A stretch of DNA of 13,897 nucleotides from Thermococcus sp. (GTDB lineage: Archaea > Methanobacteriota_B > Thermococci > Thermococcales > Thermococcaceae), in NCBI RefSeq assembly GCF_027066465.1, contig NZ_JAMONU010000067.1, forward strand, positions 1-13,897. The letters run 5' to 3'. The position numbers were made by a program, and so were the translations under genes. The notes under the pieces are model-generated. The model made no database searches. It saw nothing but the letters and a program-made list of their open reading frames with translations, and was not told the origin of the DNA. Within the stretch, counting starts at the first letter, position 1. The number at the start of each line of letters is the position of its first letter. Positions 1 through 5,934 of the stretch are shown here, one piece after another.

Positions 1-137
1 ACCTTCCGAGGGAAGAGCTTGAGAATATTGTAAGGGACTACGATAACGAAAAGACGCTGAGCGACGTTTTGATTCACATACGGGACAGGCTAACCAAGCT
101 CGCCGAGGAAGGAATCTGGAGGAGGAAAGAAATTTAG
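1..137 (+). CDS. C-terminal fragment of an unidentified protein
   Basis: An open frame enters from the left edge in frame 3 and ends at TAG 135-137, giving the last 44 residues of a protein whose body lies outside the window. The tail is highly charged and looks helical (it contains REELENIVRDYDNEK and ends IWRRKEI), with no cysteine, transmembrane stretch or motif I recognise. Codon use (AGG arginine, GAG/GAA) matches the rest of the window, so it is likely genuine coding. Its stop overlaps the stop of the convergent HTH gene by 3 bp. I cannot assign a function from this fragment. Confidence 0.6.
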   Translation, partial: LPREELENIVRDYDNEKTLSDVLIHIRDRLTKLAEEGIWRRKEI

Positions 138-865
138 AACTCCTTCTCCGTCTTTTCAACCAATTTTCTGAGGCCGGAGATAAGCTCGCTCTCGCTCGAT
201 GCCCTTGAGATTACGAGGGGAACCCTCTCGCGTTCGGCCAGCTTAACCGCAAGTTCGTCAAGCCTCTTTACGCCGTGAAGAACCACAACGGCCGGTTTAA
301 GTCCCTGAACGCGAACCGCTATCATGGGACTCCTTCCGGTCGTTACCTTGGTGAACACGAGCGCCCTCTCCGTTGTCCAGCCGTAGAGCTTGAGGAACTC
401 CTCGCTGCTCATCTCAAGGATGGCCCTTATGCTGTCCACGACCGTGTAACCGTATATGCGCCTGTCGAGGAGGTGGGGATTCGCAACGACCTCGCCCTTT
501 ACGGCGTTGATGATGTCTTTAATCGTGACCGGCACCGCGAACTCCCTTATGTCGAGTATCGCACTCGTGGGCAGTTCTCCTTCAATAGTCTTGCTGAAAG
601 CCCTAATCACGTTTCCGCCACGCTTTTCGTCAATCTCCAGAAGGGCCTCCACAAACTTCCTTATGGTGGACGCCCCGGGACTCTTCCTCCTTCCACCTTC
701 ATAATCGCTTATAACGGAGGAAGAAACACCGAGATACTCGGCCAGCTCGGTTTGACTTATGCCGAAAATCTCACGCCATTTTCTCATCGTCTTTCCCGGG
801 TCGGAAGAGAGCGTTATTTCGCCCGCTATTCTCTTAGCGAGCGCTTCTTTTTCCTTCTCCAGCAT
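134..865 (-). CDS. XRE-type HTH transcriptional regulator with unknown C-terminal domain
   Basis: A 243-residue protein. Residues about 29-62 form a classic Cro/XRE helix-turn-helix, with the pattern ISQTELAEYLGVSSSVISDY followed by EGGRRKSPG. A helical linker of about 30 residues follows. The C-terminal region of about 130 residues (110-243) has alternating beta strands and helices and could be a ligand-sensing or dimerisation domain that I cannot name. Archaeal HTH proteins with this layout are annotated only as predicted transcriptional regulators. Start ATG 863-865 has no Shine-Dalgarno site. A TATA element (888-894) lies about 25 bp upstream, so the message is probably leaderless. A perfect 10-bp palindrome at 901-910 sits just upstream of the TATA box and may be an operator for autoregulation (inference). 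Its 3' end meets the convergent fragment at 1-137. Confidence 0.85.
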   Translation of the reverse strand: MLEKEKEALAKRIAGEITLSSDPGKTMRKWREIFGISQTELAEYLGVSSSVISDYEGGRRKSPGASTIRKFVEALLEIDEKRGGNVIRAFSKTIEGELPTSAILDIREFAVPVTIKDIINAVKGEVVANPHLLDRRIYGYTVVDSIRAILEMSSEEFLKLYGWTTERALVFTKVTTGRSPMIAVRVQGLKPAVVVLHGVKRLDELAVKLAERERVPLVISRASSESELISGLRKLVEKTEKEF

Positions 866-887
866 GGTTGTTACTCATCGTTATTCA

Positions 888-894
888 TTATAAG
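888..894 (-). promoter_or_regulatory. TATA box of the HTH regulator gene
   Basis: The minus strand reads CTTATAATG around 887-895, centred about 25 bp upstream of ATG 865. Transcription would start at or within a base or two of the start codon, consistent with the missing Shine-Dalgarno site. Confidence 0.6.
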
Positions 895-900
895 TCTTTC

Positions 901-910
901 GGCAATTGCC
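901..910. promoter_or_regulatory. Palindrome GGCAATTGCC, candidate operator
   Basis: GGCAATTGCC is its own reverse complement. It lies 6 bp upstream of the TATA box (888-894) of the HTH regulator gene, where BRE and regulator binding would interact. An operator role is inferred from position and symmetry only. Confidence 0.35.
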
Positions 911-941
911 TAATAGGAGAGGGCTTTGAGACGAAGAATTT

Positions 942-1019
942 TGGCGCCCGGGCCGGGATTTGAACCCGGGTCACGGGAGTGACAGTCCCGTATGATGGGC
1001 CGGGCTACACCACCCGGGC
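942..1019 (-). tRNA. tRNA-Asp (anticodon GTC), CCA encoded
   Basis: The minus strand folds as a complete cloverleaf. The acceptor stem is GCCCGGG (1019-1013) with CCCGGGC (952-946), and the discriminator G is at 945. The anticodon stem is CGGGA/TCCCG with loop CTGTCAC, giving anticodon GTC (Asp). The variable region is only 4 nt. The T arm is CCGGG-TTCAAAT-CCCGG. TGG at 942-944 on the plus strand means the 3' CCA is genomically encoded; the structural tRNA without it is 945-1019. It lies 6 nt downstream of the 5S rRNA gene on the same strand and is probably co-transcribed from the 5S promoter. 5S next to tRNA-Asp is a known arrangement in Thermococcales. I see no intron and no strong T-run terminator downstream. 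Confidence 0.96.
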
Positions 1020-1025
1020 GTTTGA

Positions 1026-1151
1026 GTGGCCGGCGGCGTTCCCGGTTTCCCGCCCCCTCCCGGAGGGCAGTACACCCGGGAACGCTGGCGGGCTTAACTT
1101 CCGGGGTCGAAACGAGACCGGGTGTAACCCCGCCGCTATGGCCGCCGTGCC
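1026..1151 (-). rRNA. 5S ribosomal RNA
   Basis: The reverse complement is a recognisable archaeal 5S rRNA: GGCACGGCGGCCATAGCGG at the 5' end, ACACCCGGTCTC, then CCGGAAGTTAAGCCCGCC, then TGTACTGCCCTCC, a G/C-rich helix IV, and GAACGCCGCCGGCCAC at the 3' end. The 5' CGGCGGC and 3' GCCGCCG pair as helix I. Length is about 126 nt, and the exact ends are estimated from helix I and the promoter distance. The TATA element at 1174-1181 is about 25 bp upstream of the inferred 5' end. No 16S or 23S gene is nearby, so this 5S is unlinked to the large operon within the window. Loop C reads CGACC where CGAAC is the usual consensus. Confidence 0.95.
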
Positions 1152-1173
1152 GATTCATACCTGTCGTGGCGGG

Positions 1174-1181
1174 TTTATAAA
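1174..1181 (-). promoter_or_regulatory. TATA box of the 5S rRNA - tRNA-Asp unit
   Basis: TTTATAAA, an 8-bp palindrome inside an A/T-rich tract (1174-1187), stands out in a G/C-rich stretch. On the minus strand it is about 25 bp upstream of the inferred 5S 5' end near 1151, the correct archaeal distance. Confidence 0.7.
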
Positions 1182-1200
1182 TTTTATGGTCTTAGGGAAG

Positions 1201-1208
1201 TTTTAATA
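1201..1208 (+). promoter_or_regulatory. TATA box of scpB
   Basis: TTTTAATA preceded by purine-rich GGGAAG, a BRE-like context. Transcription would start near 1230, leaving a leader of about 10 nt that carries the Shine-Dalgarno site AAGGTG (1229-1234). Confidence 0.5.
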
Positions 1209-1240
1209 GGTTCCGGGGGAACATTCTCAAGGTGTTGACG

Positions 1241-1834
1241 ATGGGACTACTTGAGGACAAGGCCCTCGTCGAGGCGGCCCTCTTCGTTTCCGGACGGCCG
1301 TTGAGCGTCAAGGAGCTGTCTAGGGCGCTCGGCATAAAGTCCCTCGACTACCTTGAGAAGCTAATCGAGCTTATAGCGGCAGAATACGCTGAACGGAAAA
1401 GCGCAATAGAGGTTGTAAAGGTTCTGGGCGACAAGTACGTTATGCAGGTCAAGCAGGAGTACAGCCAGAGGGTGATACACCTCATGCCGAGACCCGACTT
1501 GAGAACCGGTGAGCTGAAGACCCTCGCCCTAATAGCCTACCTACAGCCGATAGAGCAGAGCAAAATCATAAAGCTCCGCGGAAGCCAGGCCTACGAGCAC
1601 ATAAAGAAGCTCATCGAGATGGGCCTAATCTACGCCGAGCCCTACGAGAGGACAAAACTCCTAGGAACAACACAGAAGTTCGCCGAGCTTTACGGCTTTC
1701 CCGAGAACGACCCGACCGTAATCAAGGAGGCCTTCAAAAAGGTTGTCCACGCCGAATACAGCGACCTTATAAAGAAACTTGAAGGGGAACCGGAGGAAAG
1801 CAGAGAAAGTAGTGGAACCCAAAAGACTTCTTGA
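1241..1834 (+). CDS. scpB: ScpB, segregation and condensation protein B
   Basis: A 197-residue protein beginning MGLLEDKALVEAALFVSGRP, the typical ScpB opening. The core (about residues 1-165) is two winged-helix domains, including the conserved stretch RTGELKTLALIAYLQPI and then KIIKLRGSQAYEHIKKLIEMGLI. The last 30 residues are a charged tail. ScpB forms a complex with the kleisin ScpA and SMC that loads on and compacts the chromosome. ScpA and SMC are not in this window. A frame opens at GTG 1232, but ATG 1241 has AAGGTG at the right spacing and is the likelier start. The gene follows the divergent 5S/tRNA unit and precedes the RPA operon on the same strand, with a T-run and a new TATA box between them, so it is probably transcribed separately. 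Confidence 0.9.
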   Translation: MGLLEDKALVEAALFVSGRPLSVKELSRALGIKSLDYLEKLIELIAAEYAERKSAIEVVKVLGDKYVMQVKQEYSQRVIHLMPRPDLRTGELKTLALIAYLQPIEQSKIIKLRGSQAYEHIKKLIEMGLIYAEPYERTKLLGTTQKFAELYGFPENDPTVIKEAFKKVVHAEYSDLIKKLEGEPEESRESSGTQKTS

Positions 1835-1872
1835 GCTTTTAGTTATCCCATTTCTTTCAAATCAAGGAAATC

Positions 1873-1890
1873 TTGGCGTTTTTTGGCCAA
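1873..1890 (+). terminator. T-rich hairpin, candidate terminator after scpB
   Basis: TTGGC (1873-1877) can pair with GCCAA (1886-1890) around a loop containing six T residues (1879-1884). Archaeal RNA polymerase stops at T-runs with little need for a hairpin, so the T-run is the main evidence. Confidence 0.45.
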
Positions 1891-1909
1891 AGGAGTTAAA
1901 AAAGAAAAG

Positions 1910-1917
1910 TTTAAATA
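1910..1917 (+). promoter_or_regulatory. TATA box of the RPA operon
   Basis: TTTAAATA preceded by purine-rich AAAGAAAAG (BRE-like). The predicted transcription start is near 1940, giving a leader of about 10 nt with the Shine-Dalgarno site GGTGA (1941-1945). Confidence 0.65.
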
Positions 1918-1950
1918 CCCGAAACGTGAATTACCATCAGGGTGAGTGCT

Positions 1951-3021
1951 ATGGTAGGCCTTACAAAGGAGCAAATAATCAACCGAATCATACGGGAGAG
2001 GGGGCTCTCAAAGGGGGAGATAGAGAAAAGGATAAAGGAGATAGCCAGAAAACATGGAATTTCAGAGCATGCAGCAGCCGTAATGCTGGCCGAGGAGCTT
2101 GGCGTTGGGCTCGAAGAGGGGGAGGAGCTCCTCCACATAGCGGACCTCGTGCCGGGAATGAGCAACGTGAACATCGTCGCGAGGGTTCTCAGAAAGTTCC
2201 CGCCAAGGGAGTACACAAAAAAGGATGGCTCAAAGGGGCAGGTTGCGAACCTAATAATCTACGACTCAACCGGACAGGCTAGGCTCGTCCTCTGGGACAA
2301 CTTCGTTAGCAGATACTACAACGAGCTGAACTCCGGGGACGTAATCAAGGTAATAGACCCCCTCGTCAAGGAAGGCATGAGGGGAGTGGAGCTACACGCC
2401 AACTTCAGGACGAGAATCATCAAGAACCCTGAGGACCCGAGGGTCAGCGAAATACCGCCCCTTGAAGAGGTTCAAACTTTCAACTACAGAAGGGTGAAGA
2501 TTAAGGACCTCGAAGGAAATGAGCGCTTCGTCGAGCTCAGGGGAACCATAGCGAGGCTCTACCGCGTCATAACCTACGACTCCTGCCCCGAATGCAGGCG
2601 GAAGGTTGACTACGACCCGTCCACCAACACCTGGGTCTGCCCCGAACACGGGGCAGTAAAGCCCGTGAAAATGGTAGTCCTCGACTTTGGCTTGGACGAC
2701 TCAACCGGCTACATCAGGGTTACCCTCTTCGGCGACGACGCGGCCGAGTTGCTCGGCGAGAGCCCGGAGGAGATAGACGAGAGACTCAAGAAGCTCATCG
2801 AAGAGGGCCTGACCCTCAGAGAAGCCGGGAGAAAGCTCGCGGAGGAGACCTACTACCCGCTCCTCGGCAGGGAGATAATCGTCAGGGGCAACGTCACCGA
2901 GGACAAGTTCCTTGGAACTCTACTCAAGGCCAGAACCTGGGAAGAGGTCGATGAAAGGCGCGAGATAGAGCTCGCGAGGAGAGAGCTGAGGGAAGTTTTG
3001 AAGACCCTCGGTGGTGAGTGA
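1951..3021 (+). CDS. rpa41: Replication factor A large subunit (RPA41)
   Basis: A 356-residue single-stranded-DNA-binding protein, the large subunit of the euryarchaeal heterotrimeric RPA used in replication, recombination and repair. Residues 1-60 are helical and charged. An OB-fold spans about 72-160 (NVNIVARVLRKF, then DSTGQARLVLWD). A second OB-like domain (about 195-330) carries a zinc ribbon with C212, C215, C230 and H233 (CPEC and CPEH), a CxxC...CxxH pattern like the one I know from Pyrococcus RPA41. A helical tail follows. ATG 1951 is chosen over GTG 1942 because GGTGA (1941-1945) is correctly spaced. The RPA14 start codon follows after one base, so the subunits are translationally coupled, as in the known P. 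furiosus operon. Confidence 0.94.
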   Translation: MVGLTKEQIINRIIRERGLSKGEIEKRIKEIARKHGISEHAAAVMLAEELGVGLEEGEELLHIADLVPGMSNVNIVARVLRKFPPREYTKKDGSKGQVANLIIYDSTGQARLVLWDNFVSRYYNELNSGDVIKVIDPLVKEGMRGVELHANFRTRIIKNPEDPRVSEIPPLEEVQTFNYRRVKIKDLEGNERFVELRGTIARLYRVITYDSCPECRRKVDYDPSTNTWVCPEHGAVKPVKMVVLDFGLDDSTGYIRVTLFGDDAAELLGESPEEIDERLKKLIEEGLTLREAGRKLAEETYYPLLGREIIVRGNVTEDKFLGTLLKARTWEEVDERREIELARRELREVLKTLGGE

Positions 3022-3022
3022 A

Positions 3023-3400
3023 ATGGAGGAGGTTAGGTTCAGACGGAGAAAGCCCGCCGTCGAGAGGAAGATTGCCGAGATTAGAGAGGACGATACGAGG
3101 GTTTCCCTAATCGGCAAGGCCTTCAAGGTTGACAAGCTTGACTACACCTTCTGGCTCGACGACGGGACTGGAGTCATACTCGTCGAAAGCGAGGAGAACG
3201 TCCTCCCCGAGAACGGCCAGGTCGTCAGGGTCATCGGCAGGGTGATAAGGGGTGATGAGGGCGTTCACATCTTCGGCGAAGTCATACAGGACTTCAGCGA
3301 CGCCGATTTGGATGCACTGGAGGAGATAAGGGAGCTTGAGAAGAAAGTACTCCCGAAGATTGAGAACGTCATCAGCTTCTTCGGAGGTGAGGAGCTATGA
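3023..3400 (+). CDS. rpa14: Replication factor A 14 kDa subunit (RPA14)
   Basis: A 125-residue protein, the small subunit of the RPA heterotrimer. It is mainly one OB-fold (about residues 20-95): TRVSLIGKAFKV, then FWLDDGTGVILVES, then VVRVIGRVI. A C-terminal helix (about 98-120) probably takes part in the three-helix trimer bundle (family knowledge). ATG 3023 lies one base after the RPA41 stop. GGTGA at 3013-3017, inside the end of RPA41, is its Shine-Dalgarno site; an in-frame GTG at 3011 is a poorer start. The 3' end overlaps RPA32 in ATGA (3397-3400), a standard coupling junction. Length and gene order match the P. furiosus RPA41-RPA14-RPA32 operon. Confidence 0.93.
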   Translation: MEEVRFRRRKPAVERKIAEIREDDTRVSLIGKAFKVDKLDYTFWLDDGTGVILVESEENVLPENGQVVRVIGRVIRGDEGVHIFGEVIQDFSDADLDALEEIRELEKKVLPKIENVISFFGGEEL

Positions 3401-4203
3401 AGAAGCGCCTTCCGGCGAGCAGGGTCTACATCAAGGACATCCTCGACGGCTACTACGTCAGGAGCGAGGGTGATTTCGAGCCGAACTACCTCATAACGCG
3501 CGACGCCAGAAAGGTCTACCGCGTCAAGGTTGTCGCCACGGTCGTCAGGGAGCCGGTGATAAGCGACGACGAGACCTACGGCAAGTTCCAGATTGACGAC
3601 GGAACCGGAACCATCTGGGTTCTCGGCTTCAGGGACGACACGCGCTTCATAAGGCTCGTGAAGAAAGGAGATTTAGTTCAGATAATCGGAAAAGTTGCAG
3701 AGTGGCGCGATGACAAGCAGATACTCGTCGAGGGAGTTGCGAAGGTTAGCCCGAACTTCTGGATACTCCACCGCTTTGAAACGCTCCGCGACAAGGTCGA
3801 GCACGCCGAGAAGGCAAAGATAGCCTTCGAAATCTACGACCGCTACGGCATAACGGCCAAGGCCAAGGTCATAGCCAAAAACCAAGGTGTTGACGAGGAG
3901 TTGCTTTTGACGATAGACGAGCTCTACACCATGATGCTCGAGCAGAGAACCCTTGAGGAGGAGCTAATAGAAGAGGAAACGAGCGAGGAGGTTGAAGAGA
4001 CACCAGCCAATCCGGAGCTTGAGAAGGCGAAGGAAGCTGTCATGAACCTCCTCCGCGAGAAGGGCAAAGCCCTGTCGCACAAGTTCATAGTCAAGAAGCT
4101 CTCCAAGGAGTTCGACGAGGAAATCATCGAAGAGGCCATCAGCCAGCTCTTGGCAGAGGGAGAAATCTACGAACCGGAGATAGGCTTCTACGAGCCCCTG
4201 TGA
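3397..4203 (+). CDS. rpa32: Replication factor A 32 kDa subunit (RPA32)
   Basis: A 268-residue protein, third subunit of the RPA heterotrimer. An OB-fold covers about residues 40-120 (YRVKVVATVV, FQIDDGTGTIWVLGF, GDLVQIIGKV). It is followed by helices, an acidic linker (about 183-207, rich in Glu), and a C-terminal winged helix (about 208-268: AVMNLLREKGKALSHKFIVK and then ISQLLAEGEIYEP). The winged helix matches the RPA_C protein-interaction domain that recruits repair and replication partners in eukaryotes. The start overlaps the RPA14 stop (ATGA), and the upstream GGAGGTGAGGAG gives a strong Shine-Dalgarno site. The last 16 bp overlap the convergent nucleotidyltransferase gene. Confidence 0.93.
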   Translation: MKKRLPASRVYIKDILDGYYVRSEGDFEPNYLITRDARKVYRVKVVATVVREPVISDDETYGKFQIDDGTGTIWVLGFRDDTRFIRLVKKGDLVQIIGKVAEWRDDKQILVEGVAKVSPNFWILHRFETLRDKVEHAEKAKIAFEIYDRYGITAKAKVIAKNQGVDEELLLTIDELYTMMLEQRTLEEELIEEETSEEVEETPANPELEKAKEAVMNLLREKGKALSHKFIVKKLSKEFDEEIIEEAISQLLAEGEIYEPEIGFYEPL

Positions 4204-4619
4204 AGGAGCTCCCTTCTCATTTCCCTTTCAAAGTGCCTGAAGTCGAGGTACTCCCTAACCGTCAGGTCGTAGAACTCAAGCCATTTCTTCTCGTCCTTGG
4301 TGAAGAGTAGCTTTCCGTGAAGAACCCGGTACCTGAAAGCCGGCGGTGCGTCGTTCAAAACCCTGACATCAACCGGGTATTTGAGAAGCAACTCAAGCTC
4401 AACCGCGAGCTTGAGCTCGTAGCTGAGAAAGTCCTTGACCTTCTCAGGGTCAACGTACACGGCAACGTCAATGTCCCGGTAGAACTCGCCCTCAAGGAAA
4501 CTACCGTGAAGGTAGGCAAATATTATTTCCTCCTTCTCCATAAGGAATCCGGTGAGGGCTTTGATGACCTCATCCTTATTTAGATGTACTCGGAGAACTA
4601 AATCTGGGTCAATTCCCAC
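4188..4619 (-). CDS. MNT-type nucleotidyltransferase (MntA-like), orphan
   Basis: A 143-residue minimal nucleotidyltransferase of the polymerase-beta fold. HGSFLEGEFYRDIDVAVYVD (38-57) carries the GS...DxD signature (G39, S40, D49, D51), and D84 in PVDVRVL is the likely third acidic residue. The C-terminal helix VREYLDFRHFEREMRREL resembles MntA-type antitoxins. In HEPN/MNT (type VII) toxin-antitoxin modules MntA adds AMP to the HEPN RNase HepT. No HEPN gene with an Rx4-6H motif lies next to it, so its partner may be elsewhere or its role may differ. The GS-to-DxD spacing is 8 residues, shorter than the usual 10 of MntA. Start is GTG 4617-4619 with GGTGG upstream and a TATA-like element at 4651-4660. 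It may also be the last gene of the clp1-ubiA cluster, and it overlaps RPA32 by 16 bp. Confidence 0.82.
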   Translation of the reverse strand: MGIDPDLVLRVHLNKDEVIKALTGFLMEKEEIIFAYLHGSFLEGEFYRDIDVAVYVDPEKVKDFLSYELKLAVELELLLKYPVDVRVLNDAPPAFRYRVLHGKLLFTKDEKKWLEFYDLTVREYLDFRHFEREMRRELLHRGS

Positions 4620-4650
4620 AAGACCACCCAGAGAGGGATAAAGGGTCGCA

Positions 4651-4660
4651 AAGATAAAAA
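4651..4660 (-). promoter_or_regulatory. TATA-like element before the MNT gene
   Basis: The minus strand reads TTTTTATCTT, about 36 bp before the GTG start, predicting transcription from near 4630. It overlaps nothing coding and would let the MNT gene be expressed independently of the upstream ubiA cluster. Confidence 0.4.
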
Positions 4661-4667
4661 CCCATCG

Positions 4668-5048
4668 TCAGTACTGCTCGCGCATGGTCCTTATCACCGG
4701 GTCGTGTATCAGCGTCGACGTTATGCTGTCCACCATGCGGAAGAACTCCTCCTTCCCGCGCTCGAGGTCGAGGCTCTCAACCCTAATTAGCTCGCACTCA
4801 TTTCCGAGTATCCACTTGCCGAGGAGAATCTTCTCCTTTCCGTTCCTCTCAAGGTCGAGCCTTATGAGGCCGTAGGGTATATCGGCCGTCCACCAGTTGG
4901 CCTTGAAGGTTACCCTCCAGCCCGCTTCCTCAACGGCTTTGACAAGCTCCTCCATCGTAACCCTCGGACCGTGCGGGGTCTTGAAGGTGAGAACGGTCCA
5001 GAGTTCATCGCTTTCAAGCTCTCTAATTATTTTCTCCTTAAACTCCAT
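4668..5048 (-). CDS. Conserved-looking small protein of unknown function, coupled to ubiA
   Basis: I do not recognise this 126-residue soluble protein. It starts MEFKEKIIRELESDELWTVL and has helices alternating with strands: TFKTPHGPRVTMEELVKAVE, an aromatic patch WRVTFKANWWTADIPYGLI (44-62), and a C-terminal helix FFRMVDSITSTL. There is a single cysteine and no signal peptide or transmembrane segment. ATG 5048 is chosen because GAGGTGA (5060-5054) is spaced 5 nt before it; in-frame starts at 5054 and 5057 overlap that site. The Shine-Dalgarno site covers the ubiA stop codon, so the gene is translationally coupled to ubiA. The coding bias matches its neighbours. A lipid-related role is only a guess from position. 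Confidence 0.75.
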   Translation of the reverse strand: MEFKEKIIRELESDELWTVLTFKTPHGPRVTMEELVKAVEEAGWRVTFKANWWTADIPYGLIRLDLERNGKEKILLGKWILGNECELIRVESLDLERGKEEFFRMVDSITSTLIHDPVIRTMREQY

Positions 5049-5053
5049 GTTCA

Positions 5054-5887
5054 TCACCTCACGAGCGAAGCTATCAGGAACGCCATTACGGCGAGGAATA
5101 TGCTTATTTTAAGCAGTTTTTGCGAGAGATGGGCAGTTTTCCTGTCCTGCGAGCGGAGGATTAGAAATGCCGAGTAGAGGATGATTGCATCGACTGGAAC
5201 CATGGCAAGGTAGCTGAGGCCCACGCCGGCCTTAATCGGCAGGAAAGACGCTATGACCGTAAGGAACGCGAACAGCGCTCCAACGTAGGCGGCTTTTTTC
5301 TTTCCTACGACGATTGGAAGGGTTTTGGCACCTTTCGTGAGGTCGCCTTCGACGTCTTCTATGTCCTTTATAACCTCCCTCGCAACGTTAACGAGAAAGG
5401 CACACAGGGCCAGATAGCCGGCGAGACCTATCTTCCCGACCGCTATCGCACCGTAGAGCGGTGTGGCACCGGTCAGACCGGCGACCGCGAGGTTTCCTAT
5501 GAAGGGAAGCGGCTTGAGCTTCCATGCGTAGAGGAACATCGTGGTGTAAGCCAGAACCGCCAGCAGGAAGGCGTAGACGTTTATGAGGGATGCGAGGATT
5601 AGGCCGATTGTGAAGAGCGCCATCGCATACCAGAAGGCCGTTTTTCTGCTCATCGCACCCCTTGGCAGGGGCCTCTCAGGCCGGTTTATCCTGTCTATTT
5701 CGTAATCGAAGTAGTCGTTTATTGTGTTTCCTGCAGAGCAGCCGAGCGTGACAACTAGGAAGACGAGCAACGCCCTGCTCAACTCGGGAAAGTGACCGAC
5801 CGCGACTATGGAGCCGAGAAGACCAACTACCCCGGCTAAGACGCAGTTGTGCGGCCTTGTGATTTCGATGAAAGCCCTCGCCTCCAA
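5054..5887 (-). CDS. ubiA: Digeranylgeranylglyceryl phosphate synthase (UbiA family)
   Basis: A membrane prenyltransferase that adds the second geranylgeranyl chain to geranylgeranylglyceryl phosphate, an early step of archaeal ether-lipid synthesis. With a TTG start at 5887 it has 277 residues. The first Asp motif is NDYFDYEID (57-65), followed by NRPERPLPRGAMS; the second is REVIKDIEDVEGD (170-182). About eight hydrophobic helices span the rest. The opening LEARAFIEITRPHNCVLAG matches homologues that start MEVKAFIEI. A frame opens at ATG 5905, but GGTGGT (5896-5891) precedes the TTG and the TATA element at 5918-5925 predicts transcription from near 5897, after that ATG. The gene is followed by a coupled unknown gene and preceded by clp1 on the same strand. 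Confidence 0.93.
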   Translation of the reverse strand: MEARAFIEITRPHNCVLAGVVGLLGSIVAVGHFPELSRALLVFLVVTLGCSAGNTINDYFDYEIDRINRPERPLPRGAMSRKTAFWYAMALFTIGLILASLINVYAFLLAVLAYTTMFLYAWKLKPLPFIGNLAVAGLTGATPLYGAIAVGKIGLAGYLALCAFLVNVAREVIKDIEDVEGDLTKGAKTLPIVVGKKKAAYVGALFAFLTVIASFLPIKAGVGLSYLAMVPVDAIILYSAFLILRSQDRKTAHLSQKLLKISIFLAVMAFLIASLVR

Positions 5888-5917
5888 GCTACCACCGTCC
5901 GGCATTTGAGGTTACGC

Positions 5918-5925
5918 CTTAAAAC
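5918..5925 (-). promoter_or_regulatory. TATA box of ubiA
   Basis: GTTTTAAG on the minus strand, about 25 bp before position 5897. That start point leaves a 10-nt leader with GGTGGT before the TTG start at 5887. Confidence 0.45.
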
Positions 5926-5934
5926 CTTATGGGT

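Noticed and set aside
275..913. 212-codon plus-strand frame opposite the HTH regulator
   Set aside because: It is the antisense shadow of a gene with a clear HTH motif, its composition is atypical (high His, Arg, Pro), and it has no ribosome-binding site or domain.
910..1206. Several frames of 60-82 codons across the G/C-rich stretch
   Set aside because: The stretch is explained by tRNA-Asp and 5S rRNA. The frames are by-products of structured RNA with low stop density.
4668..5048. The small gene next to the MNT protein as its HEPN toxin partner
   Set aside because: There is no Rx4-6H motif, the predicted content is mixed alpha/beta rather than all helical, and it is coupled to ubiA instead.
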